Counted from the stretch's first letter, positions 34,821-43,367 are shown. The stretch is DNA of 52,564 nucleotides from an uncultured Geobacter sp. (GCA_903902855.1 CAIUWK010000086.1:1-52564), one strand, 5' to 3'. The notes: generated by a model not told the origin, from the letters alone. Numbers and translations: made by a program.

Positions 34821-35353
34821 AGCTGATTGAGGTAGGTAAGGGTCTCAGCGGCTATTTCCGGGGAGTCCATGAGGACGGAAAGCTCGTTGTTAAATTTGAG
34901 CGCCCCCTGGGTGAGGTTGTGACTCCCCAGGAAAACGTAGCGGTTGTCGATGACGGTCACCTTCAGATGGGTCACCACATCGGGAGTGTCGAAGAAGACC
35001 TTGATCCCCCCACGGGACAGCAGGGCGGCGGTGTGAAGGTTCTCTTCGTTCAGCCGGTCCTTCTGCCGGCTCTTCTCCAGGATCACCCGGACCTCAACCC
35101 CGCGCCGACGTGCCCGGACCAGTTCCTCCAGGATCTTCTCCGACTCGCTTTTTCCCTGCACCACGAAGAGGTAATAGGAGCAGATGATGGTTTTTCGGGC
35201 GTTTCTGATGCCGTTGAGCAGTGCTCCGGAAAACTCGACGTCTTTCAGAAGCGTTACCATGGCCGCGTGGGGTTCGGCAGCAGCCGCGGGGGGCGGGGAG
35301 GCTATGGCCAGGAGGAGGGCCGCACAGAGGAGAGAAAGAGTTGTCCGGTTCAT
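34817..35353 (-). CDS. Exported phospholipase D-like (Nuc family) protein
   Basis: A signal peptide (MNRTTLSLLCAALLLAIA) precedes a single PLD domain of about 150 residues with HLKVTVIDNRYVFLGSHNLT, a variant HxK motif followed by the usual SxN. Single-motif members act as dimers and hydrolyse phosphodiesters, in several cases nucleic acid. ATG 35353 was chosen because the longer frame adds residues before the signal peptide. The 178-residue protein is likely periplasmic. Confidence 0.85.
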   Translation of the reverse strand: MNRTTLSLLCAALLLAIASPPPAAAAEPHAAMVTLLKDVEFSGALLNGIRNARKTIICSYYLFVVQGKSESEKILEELVRARRRGVEVRVILEKSRQKDRLNEENLHTAALLSRGGIKVFFDTPDVVTHLKVTVIDNRYVFLGSHNLTQGALKFNNELSVLMDSPEIAAETLTYLNQL

Positions 35354-35513
35354 AGTCGTCCCACGAGTCCTACTGCTGTCGTTTTGCCTGCGGTTGTGAC
35401 TATCCAACATCTCAATCGTAGCAGCTTAAAAAATATCTTGAAAAAGTGCAAGGGGCATTCTATTAATGGAGGAGAAATCTTCCGATTCGCCATTTATGAG
35501 AGGGGTAAATTCC

Positions 35514-36536
35514 ATGAATAATCGTTTTCTTGATGCCTGTTGGGGCAAACCCGTTGACCGTACTCCCGTCTGGCTCATGCGTCAGGCAGGCCGCTATCTC
35601 CCGGAGTACATGCGGGTCCGGAGTAAATGTACGTTTCTGGAGCTCTGCAAGAGTCCGGAACTGGCCGCTGAGGTCAGCATTCAACCGGTGGAGATCCTCA
35701 AGGTGGACGCCGCCATTCTCTTCTCGGACATTCTCACGCCGGTGGAGCCCATGGGGATGAAACTGGATTTCGTCCCCGGTCCGCTCTTCGAGCATCCCAT
35801 CCGGACCATGGCCGATGTGGAGGCGCTCCGGATTCCCCAGATGGAGCAGGACGTCCCCTATGTCCTGGAAACCATCAAGATCCTCCGGCGAGAACTGGAT
35901 GGCAAGGTGCCGCTCATCGGTTTCGGCGGCGCCCCCTTCACCCTGGCCTGCTACATGGTGGAAGGGAAGGGGTCCAAGGATTGGGCAACCATGAAGCGGA
36001 TGATGTACACCGCACCGGAGGTCTTCCACGCTCTCATGGAGAAGGTGACCATGATGGACATGGAATACCTCAATGCCCAGATCAAGGCCGGAGCTCAGGC
36101 GATTCAGATCTTCGACACCTGGGGTGGCGTCCTGTCGCCGGCGGATTACGTCAGGTATGTGCTCCCCTACACCACCAAGCTGATCAACGGCTTGAACCGG
36201 CAGGAGACCCCGGTCATCCATTTCGTGAAAGGTGCCGGAAGCATGCTGGATATCGTCAAGCGGGCAGGCGGGGACGTCATGGGGCTGGACTGGCATGTGG
36301 AGTTGGGAAAAGCCCGCGACATCCTGGGTACGGATATGGCAGTTCAGGGGAACCTGGACCCCACCGTTCTCTTTGCGTCACATAAGATCATCGAGCGGGA
36401 GGTTCAGCGGGTTCTGGATGAGAACGGTGATCGGCCGGGACATATCTTTAATCTTGGCCACGGTATCCTCCCCACGGTTCCGCCGGAAAATGCGATCCAC
36501 ATGGTGGAGTGTGTCCACCGGTTGTCGCAGAAATAG
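35514..36536 (+). CDS. hemE: Uroporphyrinogen decarboxylase
   Basis: HemE removes four carboxyl groups from uroporphyrinogen III on the way to haem. The start NNRFLDACWGKPVDRTPVWL, then MRQAGRYLPEYM, LFSDILTPVEPMGM, FGGAPFTLACYMVEG and IFDTWGGVLSP match the family. The length of 340 residues is standard. ATG 35514 fits the family N-terminus and has AGGGG upstream; in-frame ATGs at 35466 and 35496 add a short unconserved leader. Haem supply fits the cytochrome-rich physiology expected of this group. Confidence 0.95.
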   Translation: MNNRFLDACWGKPVDRTPVWLMRQAGRYLPEYMRVRSKCTFLELCKSPELAAEVSIQPVEILKVDAAILFSDILTPVEPMGMKLDFVPGPLFEHPIRTMADVEALRIPQMEQDVPYVLETIKILRRELDGKVPLIGFGGAPFTLACYMVEGKGSKDWATMKRMMYTAPEVFHALMEKVTMMDMEYLNAQIKAGAQAIQIFDTWGGVLSPADYVRYVLPYTTKLINGLNRQETPVIHFVKGAGSMLDIVKRAGGDVMGLDWHVELGKARDILGTDMAVQGNLDPTVLFASHKIIEREVQRVLDENGDRPGHIFNLGHGILPTVPPENAIHMVECVHRLSQK

Positions 36537-36574
36537 GCGGAGCAGACAACGTCAAAAGGAAGGAAACGGGGATT

Positions 36575-36650
36575 GAATCCGATCTGAACGGTTGACCGTG
36601 GATCAGGCTGAAATGTGAAAGGGGACCGGAACTATTTCCGCTCCCCTTTC
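36575..36650 (+). repeat. Structured repeat flanking the nuclease cassette, left copy
   Basis: The copy begins GAATCCGATCTGA and ends in a hairpin in which GAAAGGGGA (36617-36625) pairs with TCCCCTTTC (36642-36650) around an inner CGGAA-CTAT-TTCCG stem. Nearly the same sequence recurs at 37774-37852. The pair brackets the nuclease and its small partner gene. It also stands where hemE would need a terminator. Confidence 0.85.
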
Positions 36651-36686
36651 CAACGCCGGGTTCCGGCTTAAGGAGAATGACAGAAC

Positions 36687-37508
36687 GTGACACTACTCAT
36701 ACGGATTTTGCTCTTTTCACTGCTCCTCACTACTCCGATTGCCTTCGCTGAACAAACCTTCTGCCCTGAACACTTTGCCGGCGGTCAGGCTCCAAGCATT
36801 ACCAATCAGAAACTCGCACCCCAAACCCGTGACGTTTGTTATTCAGGGTATGCCTTCAAACATTCAGGATTGACCCGCACACCTCTTTATTCAGCAGAGC
36901 ATTTGACCGGTGCCCGGTTGTTCCAGGCAAAAGGTCTGAAGAGATCCAGCAAGTTTTTTCCCGACCCACATATTCCGGCATCAGGGCGTTCGGAACTGAA
37001 TCATTATGCCCGTTCCGGTTTTGACCGAGGGCACGTAGCTCCGTCCGCCGATATGCCGGACTTGAAATCGCAACAGGAGTGTTTCTCTTTGGCGAATATG
37101 ATTCCACAAGTACCTGAGATCAATCGAGGGGTGTGGGAAAAAATTGAAAAAAACGTTAGAAAAATGGCTATCGAGCGTGGTGACATTTATGTCGTGTCCG
37201 GTCCGATTTTTATAGGCCGCAACATTCAAAAAATGGGTGGTGCCGTTATGGTGCCGACCCATACCTTCAAAGCGGTCTATGATCCCATTCGGAAAGAATC
37301 GGGTGCGTATCTGGTGGATAATGTTCTTGGAGCACGGCCATCTATTATTTCCATTGCCGACCTTGAAATTATGGTGGGGATGAATCTGTTCCCCTCCGTA
37401 ACTGAAAACGTAAAATCCGTTGTCATGAATATGCAGGAAACAACTGTAAGCAAGCCCGGTAAATCACGAAAGCAGAGAGGGTCCTTAGATGTCAAAAGCG
37501 CGCTTTAA
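36687..37508 (+). CDS. Exported DNA/RNA non-specific endonuclease (NucA family)
   Basis: A signal peptide (about residues 1-21, IRILLFSLLLTTPIAFAE) precedes a beta-beta-alpha metal nuclease domain. The catalytic motif is FDRGHVAPSADM, in the DRGH form, with the metal-binding asparagine in LANMIPQVPEINRGVWEKIE. The enzyme would cut DNA and RNA outside the cytoplasm. GTG 36687 is the start, with AAGGAGA ten bases upstream. Base composition is clearly more AT-rich than in hemE or kaiC, which suggests acquisition. The last 20 bp overlap the next gene. Confidence 0.9.
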   Translation: MTLLIRILLFSLLLTTPIAFAEQTFCPEHFAGGQAPSITNQKLAPQTRDVCYSGYAFKHSGLTRTPLYSAEHLTGARLFQAKGLKRSSKFFPDPHIPASGRSELNHYARSGFDRGHVAPSADMPDLKSQQECFSLANMIPQVPEINRGVWEKIEKNVRKMAIERGDIYVVSGPIFIGRNIQKMGGAVMVPTHTFKAVYDPIRKESGAYLVDNVLGARPSIISIADLEIMVGMNLFPSVTENVKSVVMNMQETTVSKPGKSRKQRGSLDVKSAL

Positions 37509-37743
37509 ACCATACGCCAATGAAGCGGATACGTTCCAAATCGGTGAATTGACCATTGAGAATCGCATCGACAGAATATCACTATTTGGAACTCTGGATA
37601 TCACTCTTGACCGGGAAGGAATGAAAAAAGCAAAAGAACTCAAATCACTGCTGGATGCCACCCTTGCCGAACTTGAGAAAAATGAACTTCCTGAAAAGAT
37701 AGCCATTATACCGACTGAAACAGTGGAGAATCCCTTTGCTTGA
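37489..37743 (+). CDS. Small hypothetical protein coupled to the nuclease
   Basis: The 84-residue soluble protein has the segments FQIGELTIENRIDRISLFGT, LDREGMKKAKELKSLLDATL and LPEKIAIIPTETVENPFA. I do not recognise a named family. It starts inside the end of the nuclease gene, a sign of coupled translation. A nuclease inhibitor is possible, but an exported nuclease does not strictly need one and no evidence supports this here. It has the same AT-rich composition as the nuclease. Confidence 0.7.
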   Translation: MSKARFKPYANEADTFQIGELTIENRIDRISLFGTLDITLDREGMKKAKELKSLLDATLAELEKNELPEKIAIIPTETVENPFA

Positions 37744-37773
37744 ATAAACTCTCAGGAATGGTGTCAAGGTCTC

Positions 37774-37852
37774 GAATCCGATCTGAGCGGATCAACGCGG
37801 ATCAGTCAAGAAAATAGAAAAGGGGACCGGAACTATTTCCGATCCCCCTTTC
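37774..37852 (+). repeat. Structured repeat flanking the nuclease cassette, right copy
   Basis: This direct repeat of 36575-36650 starts GAATCCGATCTGAGCGGATC and ends with the same GGGGACCGGAACTATTTCCG hairpin. CTTTCTTTTC follows, so this copy would work as a rho-independent terminator. The two copies differ by several bases in the middle. Confidence 0.85.
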
Positions 37853-37976
37853 TTTTCTCGGTGATGCGGGACGTAGAGGTTGAATAATAGTTAGTGCAAG
37901 TTAAATATAGTGTTAGTATGTTTGTTCTGTTTTTGTTAGGATGCCAGTGTAACTCGAAAGCCCAAGGAGAGCTCCC

Positions 37977-39737
37977 ATGGCCGAAACGACGACAAGCGAG
38001 ATCCCGGCGCTGGAAATTCTGCAAAAATGCCCCTCAGGAATCAAGGGGTTGGATGAGATCACCAGTGGGGGTCTTCCACTGGGGCGCCCGACCCTGGTCT
38101 GCGGCGGCACCGGCTGCGGCAAAACGCTGCTGGCCATGGAGTTTCTGGTGCGGGGGACAACGGAATATGACGAGCCGGGCGTCTTCATGTCGTTCGAAGA
38201 GAAGTCCGAGGAACTGACGAAAAACTTCGCCTCCCTCGGTTTCGACCTGAACGAACTGGTGGCTCGGGAAAAGCTGCTGCTGGACTATGTGCATATCGAG
38301 CGGAGCGAGATTGAGGAGACCGGCGAGTACGACCTGGAAGGTCTCTTCATCCGGATGGGGCACGCCATCGACAGCATCGGCGCAAAAAGGGTGGCCATCG
38401 ACACCATCGAGACCCTCTTCTCCGGATTTTCCAACGAAGTGACCCTCCGGTCGGAGTTGAGGCGCCTGTTCCGCTTCCTGAAAGGGAAGGGGGTAACCGC
38501 CGTCATCACCGGCGAACAGGGAGAGCGGACCCTGACCCGCTTCGGTCTGGAGGAGTATGTGGCCGACTGCGTGATATTTTTGAGCCACCAGGTGGCCAAT
38601 CAGATAGCCACGCGGCGCTTAAGGATCGTCAAATACCGCGGGAGCGCCCACGGCACCAACGAGTATCCGTTTCTGTTGGACGAACAGGGTTTTTCCGTCA
38701 TGCCGATCTCCTCCATCGGCCTGGATCATCCGGCCTCCGTGGATCGGGTCTCCACCGGCATCCCGCGCCTGGACACCATGCTGGAAGGAAAAGGGTACTA
38801 CCGGGGGAGCAGCATCCTCGTCACCGGCAGCGCCGGGACCGGCAAATCAAGCATTGCCGCGCACTTCGTGGACGCCGCCTGCCGGCGCGGCGAGCGCTGC
38901 CTCTATTTCGCCTTCGAGGAATCCCGCAATCAGATCATCCGGAACATGCGCTCCATCGGCCTCGACCTGGGGCAGTGGGTGGACCAGGGGGTGCTGGAAT
39001 TCCGTAACTCCCGCCCGACACTATATGGTCTGGAGATGCATCTGGTGGTCATGCACCGGGCCATTGAAGAGTTCCGGCCGGCCATCGTCGTCATCGATCC
39101 GATTTCCAACCTCCTCTCCGCGGCCAGCGAGATGGAGGTCAGATCCATGCTCTCCCGGCTCATTGATTACCTGAAGATGGAAGAGATCACCGCTTTCTGC
39201 ACCGCCCTCACCGTCGGCGGCGCAGCAGGGGAGCGTACCGAGGAGGGGATGTCGTCGCTCATGGACAGCTGGATACTCCTGCAGTCGCTGGAGGGGGCCG
39301 GGGAGAGGAACCGGAGCCTGTACATACTCAAATCCCGCGGTATGCAGCACTCGAACCAGGTAAGGGAGTTCTGCCTCACCGACAACGGTGCCAAACTCCG
39401 GGATGTGTATGTCGGCTCGGGCGGCGTGCTGGCCGGCGCCGGACGGATGGCCCAGGAAGCGCGCGAAAAGGCGGAAGCTCTGGAGCGGAGTCAGGAGATC
39501 GAGTGCAAGCAGCGTGATCTGGAGCGAAAGAAGGCGCTGGTGGAGGCGCGGATTGCGGCCCTTCGCATCGGTTTCCAGTCCGAGGAGGATGAACTGGAGC
39601 GCGCCATCTCCAGGGGAAAGCTGCAGAGCGAGGTCGTTGCCCAAGACAACTTGGACATGGGACGGGCTCGGGACGCAGACGCCATGCCTCCCCCTGAAGG
39701 GAATACTTCAACGAACGGGAAAGGGGGGGGGAGATGA
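37977..39737 (+). CDS. kaiC: KaiC-like double-ATPase protein with coiled-coil tail
   Basis: Two RecA/KaiC domains are present. CI has Walker A GGTGCGKT (residues 43-50) and the catalytic glutamates in [10 protein letters not shown] (74-75). CII has GSAGTGKS (284-291) and [10 protein letters not shown]. The CII phosphorylation region reads [15 protein letters not shown], so the KaiC Ser/Thr pair is Ser426-Ser427. After about residue 477 a charged coiled coil of some 80 residues replaces the short KaiA-binding tail of cyanobacterial KaiC, making 586 residues in all. AAGGAGAG precedes the ATG. It overlaps kaiB by four bases. No kaiA is present. Confidence 0.93.
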   Translation: MAETTTSEIPALEILQKCPSGIKGLDEITSGGLPLGRPTLVCGGTGCGKTLLAMEFLVRGTTEYDEPGVFMSFEEKSEELTKNFASLGFDLNELVAREKLLLDYVHIERSEIEETGEYDLEGLFIRMGHAIDSIGAKRVAIDTIETLFSGFSNEVTLRSELRRLFRFLKGKGVTAVITGEQGERTLTRFGLEEYVADCVIFLSHQVANQIATRRLRIVKYRGSAHGTNEYPFLLDEQGFSVMPISSIGLDHPASVDRVSTGIPRLDTMLEGKGYYRGSSILVTGSAGTGKSSIAAHFVDAACRRGERCLYFAFEESRNQIIRNMRSIGLDLGQWVDQGVLEFRNSRPTLYGLEMHLVVMHRAIEEFRPAIVVIDPISNLLSAASEMEVRSMLSRLIDYLKMEEITAFCTALTVGGAAGERTEEGMSSLMDSWILLQSLEGAGERNRSLYILKSRGMQHSNQVREFCLTDNGAKLRDVYVGSGGVLAGAGRMAQEAREKAEALERSQEIECKQRDLERKKALVEARIAALRIGFQSEEDELERAISRGKLQSEVVAQDNLDMGRARDADAMPPPEGNTSTNGKGGGR

Positions 39738-40099
39738 CGGAAAAAATGGAGACGAGAGAGGAGGATGACCAGTCGGAGTCGGCCACTATGGAGGGTTGTT
39801 GGCAACTGCGGCTCTATGTGGCGGGGATAACACCGAAATCCCTTACCGCCTTCGCCAATCTGAGGCGGATCTGCGAAGAGCATCTGGAGGGGAAATACCG
39901 GATAGAGGTGATCGACCTGATGGTGAACCCCCAACTGGCCAAGGGGGACCAGATCCTGGCCATCCCCACCCTGGTGCGACGGCTTCCCGAACCGGTTAAG
40001 AAGATCATCGGCGACCTCTCCGACACCGACCGCGTACTGGTGGGATTGAACATAAGAGCAGTAGGCGGATTCGGAGAGGGGGTGGGGGAAATAAAATGA
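39734..40099 (+). CDS. kaiB: KaiB-like protein 1
   Basis: KaiB is a thioredoxin-like, fold-switching partner that binds the CI ring of KaiC. This copy has [58 protein letters not shown] and [15 protein letters not shown], aligned without gaps to cyanobacterial KaiB. A 25-residue acidic N-terminal extension and a short glycine-rich tail are extra. It starts on the ATGA that ends kaiC and overlaps the second kaiB in the same way. Confidence 0.93.
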   Translation: MTEKMETREEDDQSESATMEGCWQLRLYVAGITPKSLTAFANLRRICEEHLEGKYRIEVIDLMVNPQLAKGDQILAIPTLVRRLPEPVKKIIGDLSDTDRVLVGLNIRAVGGFGEGVGEIK

Positions 40100-40455
40100 G
40101 CGAAACCGATAGAAATGATGCGCCGTTACTGTTTCGGGATATGATTGGGGAGTTCGAACTGGCGCTGGAAGAGTCGGGAACGGGTAACTATCTCCTGCGT
40201 CTCTACGTGAGCGGCATGACCCCCAACTCCATCCGGGCCATAGAGAATATCCGCAAAATCTGCGTGGAGCACCTGGAGGGGCGTTATCAACTGGAGATAA
40301 TCGACATCTACCAGCAACCCATATTCGCCAAGGAGGGGCAGATCATCGCCGCCCCCACCCTGGTCAAGGAACTGCCGCCGCCGCTGCGCAAATTCATCGG
40401 CGACCTGTCCCAGACGGAGCGGATTCTTGTCGGTCTGGACTTAAGGAAAAAGTGA
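40096..40455 (+). CDS. kaiB: KaiB-like protein 2
   Basis: The second KaiB paralogue has [59 protein letters not shown] and [17 protein letters not shown]. An N-terminal extension of about 30 residues differs from that of copy 1. The two copies are clearly related, so they arose by tandem duplication, yet have diverged enough to suggest separate roles. The stop overlaps the start region of the kinase gene. Confidence 0.93.
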   Translation: MSETDRNDAPLLFRDMIGEFELALEESGTGNYLLRLYVSGMTPNSIRAIENIRKICVEHLEGRYQLEIIDIYQQPIFAKEGQIIAAPTLVKELPPPLRKFIGDLSQTERILVGLDLRKK

Positions 40456-42515
40456 CTCCGATGACCATCGAAAACATCTCCCGGGAAGAGCTCATGGCTC
40501 AGATAGAGTCGCTCCGGACCCGCTTGGAAGAAAGTGAAGAGACCCTGCGCGCCATCGGCAACGGTGACGTGGACGCCTTCGTGGTCTCCGGGGCGGACGG
40601 CATGCGTGTCTTCACCCTGAAGGGGGCGGAACAGCCGTATCGCATCCTGGTGGAGACCATGAACGAAGGTGCCGTCATCTTGAGCGAAGACGGTACTATC
40701 CTCTATGCCAACAACCATCTGGCGGAGCTGCTGCAACTCCCCCTGGAACGAATTACCGGGACCCGGTTTGATTCCTTCGTGGCCCCCGCGGATAAGCCCC
40801 TGGTGGCAGCCCGTTTGGAGCCGCGTGCACCGGTGGATGCACAGGATGAAATTACCCTGGTAACCATGAAGGGGGACTTTCTGCCGGTGCTGATTTCCTG
40901 CCGCAGTTTGAATATATCCGACTACCGGGAAATCAGCATGGTGATTACCGACCTCACTCAGCAGAAACGTAATGAAGAAATCATGGCCGCGGAGAAACTG
41001 GCTCGCTCCATTATCGAGCAGGCGGGAGAAGCGATTATCGTCTGTGACGGCCAGGGGATGATTATCCGGGCCAGCCGGCTTACCCATGAGCTGTGTGGCG
41101 GCAACCCGTTATTGCGACATTTTGACGACATGCTACCCTTGCGACAAGAGGAAACGGATGATCCGGTTTCCGTTGAGACTCCACTGCGGGGGGGAACTGT
41201 CGACGGCGTCGAGGTGGAATTCAACCGGAGCGACGGTCAGATCTTTCATCTGCTTCTCAACGCCATGCCGCTGAAAATTTCACGAGAGCTGGTCATCGGT
41301 TGCGTCATTACCCTTACCGATATCACTCAACGGAAGCGGGCCGAGAAAGCACTGCTGCATGCCAAGGAACAGGCTGAGGCGGCCAACCGGGCAAAGAGTC
41401 GTTTTCTGGCCAACATGAGCCACGAACTCCGGACTCCTCTCAACGGGGTTCTCGGCATGATCCAGCTTGCCCGTCTCGGTGAACTGGATTCGGAGCAGCG
41501 GGAGCAACTGGGGCTGGCGCTCACCGCCGGTTTTACCCTGGTGGGAATCCTCAATGATATTCTCGATCTGTCGAAGATCGAGGCTGAGATGGTCATCATG
41601 ACCCGGGCGCCGTTCTCCCTGAGGGAGTGTATTTCCGAGGTCAAGGCAGTCCTCCTGCCCGAGGCCATCCGGAAGGGGATCCAACTCACCGTTAAGGTGG
41701 AGCATGGTCTTCCGGAAATTATTGTGGGTGATGCGGTTCGATTACGGCAGATACTCACCAACCTCATGGGCAATGCCGTCAAGTTCACCAACCAGGGTGA
41801 AGTGTCGCTACGGGTGAGCCCCGTTTCCGGGGGGGCGACGTTCACCGTGACCGACAGCGGCATCGGCATCCCCGCCGACAAAGTACACCTGCTGTTTCGC
41901 CCCTTCAGTCAGGTGGATGATTCTATTACCCGCGCCTTTGGCGGCACCGGTCTGGGGTTGGCTATCAGTCAGGATTTGGTGCTGCTCATGGGTGGCTCCA
42001 TCTCTTGTGACAGCAAGGAAGGGGTGGGGAGCACCTTTACCTTCACCATTCCGTTTGAGGTTCCGGAGGCAACGGACGGTTCGGGGGGGTGGGGCATCGT
42101 TCCTGCGGCCGAAACTCTCGACGGTATCGACCCTGGCGGAAATATCCCCCGAGTTCTCATCGTCGAGGACGATCCCATCAACAGGGCCGTTATTCGTTTG
42201 GCGCTACAGCGGGAGCAGCTGGAGAGTCAAAGCGCGGAGAACGGTACCCAGGCTCTGGAGATGTGGGAAAAGGGAGGGTTCAACCTGATTATCATGGATC
42301 TCCATATGCCGATTATGGACGGGATCGAAGCTACCAATATCATCCGGGAGCGGGAATTCCTGCGCGGTGGTCGAATCCCGATTTTGATGGTAACCGCCCA
42401 TGCTTATGATGAGGACGTGGCGCGGTGCCTCGCCGCGGGGGTGGACGACTGTCTTACCAAGCCGGTGAATCTCTGCCGCATGATGGAAGTGGTCATGAGG
42501 CTGCTGGGGCGATAG
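40452..42515 (+). CDS. Hybrid sensor histidine kinase with receiver domain, Kai operon
   Basis: An N-terminal coiled coil leads into a PAS domain (about 65-180) and a second, less typical PAS region (190-300). A HisKA segment follows with FLANMSHELRTPLNGVLGM and the phosphorylated histidine at residue 324. The ATPase domain has LMGNAVKF, DSGIGIP and FGGTGLGLAIS, and a C-terminal receiver domain carries its phospho-acceptor at aspartate 616 (IIMDLHMPIMDG). GTG 40452 overlaps the kaiB stop as GTGA and is close to AAGGA; ATG 40461 is the alternative. The overlap makes it the likely reader of the KaiBC state. No output regulator is adjacent. Confidence 0.92.
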   Translation: MTPMTIENISREELMAQIESLRTRLEESEETLRAIGNGDVDAFVVSGADGMRVFTLKGAEQPYRILVETMNEGAVILSEDGTILYANNHLAELLQLPLERITGTRFDSFVAPADKPLVAARLEPRAPVDAQDEITLVTMKGDFLPVLISCRSLNISDYREISMVITDLTQQKRNEEIMAAEKLARSIIEQAGEAIIVCDGQGMIIRASRLTHELCGGNPLLRHFDDMLPLRQEETDDPVSVETPLRGGTVDGVEVEFNRSDGQIFHLLLNAMPLKISRELVIGCVITLTDITQRKRAEKALLHAKEQAEAANRAKSRFLANMSHELRTPLNGVLGMIQLARLGELDSEQREQLGLALTAGFTLVGILNDILDLSKIEAEMVIMTRAPFSLRECISEVKAVLLPEAIRKGIQLTVKVEHGLPEIIVGDAVRLRQILTNLMGNAVKFTNQGEVSLRVSPVSGGATFTVTDSGIGIPADKVHLLFRPFSQVDDSITRAFGGTGLGLAISQDLVLLMGGSISCDSKEGVGSTFTFTIPFEVPEATDGSGGWGIVPAAETLDGIDPGGNIPRVLIVEDDPINRAVIRLALQREQLESQSAENGTQALEMWEKGGFNLIIMDLHMPIMDGIEATNIIREREFLRGGRIPILMVTAHAYDEDVARCLAAGVDDCLTKPVNLCRMMEVVMRLLGR

Positions 42516-42519
42516 ACGT

Positions 42520-42663
42520 GTTAATATTATTAACATCTGGAGCCGGTTGCAACTTGCCGGAATATATGAGGATTGTTTTTCGTGTTAATTTTATCAACAA
42601 AAGAGGCGTAGCGGTAACTAGCTGATTTGTTGCGGTATATTCCCTGATGTTAATTTTATTAAC
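42520..42663. repeat. Three evenly spaced 15-bp inverted repeats
   Basis: GTTAATATTATTAAC (42520-42534), GTTAATTTTATCAAC (42584-42598) and GTTAATTTTATTAAC (42649-42663) are each a near-perfect dyad. They start 64 and 65 bp apart, about six helical turns, and the sequence between them is unrelated. This fits a set of protein-binding sites on one face of the DNA. They lie directly after the Kai-operon kinase. Confidence 0.85.
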
Positions 42664-43006
42664 CTGAATCTCGTTTCAGGAGATCCTCTGTCGTCACCTG
42701 TTCGGCTGTTTTGGCTATAAAATATCGGCAGGGGCGCCGGTGTCGTTTTGAAAGGGTTTTTTCCCGGCGTTTTGATAAAGTCTCTCTTTTTCCGCTGTCG
42801 TCTTCCTCTCACGCCTCCTCTCGTAATTACTTCATGATTTCAAATCGTTGTCTCCGCACACGTCTGACATCCGACGACTGTCCTCGAAGGTTCCGTATCA
42901 AAAATACTTCAATGAAAAATTAGTTAGACGCAACCGTAACCCTTGGCATGATTAGTGGATAGGCATATGGTCTAACGTTCATCAAATTAAAGGATATGGT
43001 AACGTC
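42664..43006. other. Gene-free stretch between the dyad repeats and the MITE-like element
   Basis: No convincing gene is seen. A TATAAAAT box (about 42714) is followed by a possible hairpin, CGCCGG (42735-42740) with CCGGCG (42764-42769), then GTTTTG, so a short RNA could be made here. The short frame at 42711-42923 has no family features and odd composition. Confidence 0.4.
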
Positions 43007-43105
43007 AGGTTGATAGGCTGAAGACTATCAGGAAAACCTCCGCAAGAGCAATAAAGGCGACCCATACTGGACGGGTTGAACCTTCAGTCTTCAGCCTGTC
43101 AACCT
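43007..43105 (-). mobile_element. 99-bp MITE-like element, copy 2
   Basis: The ends AGGTTGATAGGCTGAAG (43007-43023) and CTTCAGCCTGTCAACCT (43089-43105) are inverted repeats with one mismatch. The reverse complement matches 19261-19359 over the same 99 bp. Tandem CTGTTAAC or CTGTCAGC units extend the right end to about 43138. There is no coding capacity. Confidence 0.82.
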
Positions 43106-43166
43106 GTTAACCTGTTAACCTGTCAGCCAGTCAACCTGAGTTACTCCGTAATGTTGAATTGACTCC

Positions 43167-43200
43167 GCCCCTCTCATGGGGCTGAAAACAGCCCTTTTTT
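43167..43200 (+). terminator. Rho-independent terminator with a competing upstream hairpin
   Basis: GGGCTG-AAAA-CAGCCC (43179-43194) is followed by six T. An overlapping hairpin, GCCCC (43167-43171) with GGGGC (43178-43182), uses the same left arm, so the two structures exclude each other as in an attenuator. It lies upstream of cas3 and would end any transcript coming from the Kai side. Confidence 0.75.
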
Positions 43201-43248
43201 CAAAACTTCTGCATGCAGAAGTTTTGGTTTAAGTTGCTGAATTATAAC
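43201..43248 (+). promoter_or_regulatory. Perfect 26-bp palindrome and candidate -10 box upstream of cas3
   Basis: Bases 43201-43226 form a perfect palindrome (arms CAAAACTTCTGCA/TGCAGAAGTTTTG). A TATAAC hexamer follows at 43243-43248, without a clear -35. If transcription starts near 43255, the palindrome centre is about 41.5 bases upstream, the usual spot of a class II activator site. The inner arms CTTCTGC/GCAGAAG recur in the stem of the degenerate repeat at 45624-45640. Confidence 0.6.
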
Positions 43249-43367
43249 GGAACAGGTCCGCCAAAACGACTAAAAACAGGAATTTTCATTTCGTGATGAC
43301 GGCTCTTTCGAGCCGCGCCATCGGTTCAGCCGCTTCATGTGGGTGGTAGAAAAGGTGGGGAGGATGG

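Noticed and set aside
37774..37852. tRNA-like GGTCTCGAATCC segment
   Set aside because: The T-loop-like bases are part of the structured repeat; no acceptor or anticodon stem can be drawn.
37880..37911. Sigma-70 promoter before kaiC
   Set aside because: TTGAAT and TATAGT are present but 20 bases apart; the AT-rich region likely holds a promoter, but no pair is convincing.
42520..42663. Rex or FNR binding sites
   Set aside because: The half-site spacing (five bases between GTTAA and TTAAC) does not fit Rex, and the halves do not fit FNR/CRP.
42711..42923. Small protein gene between the Kai and CRISPR loci
   Set aside because: No ribosome-binding site, no similarity to any family I know, and a run of unusual composition.
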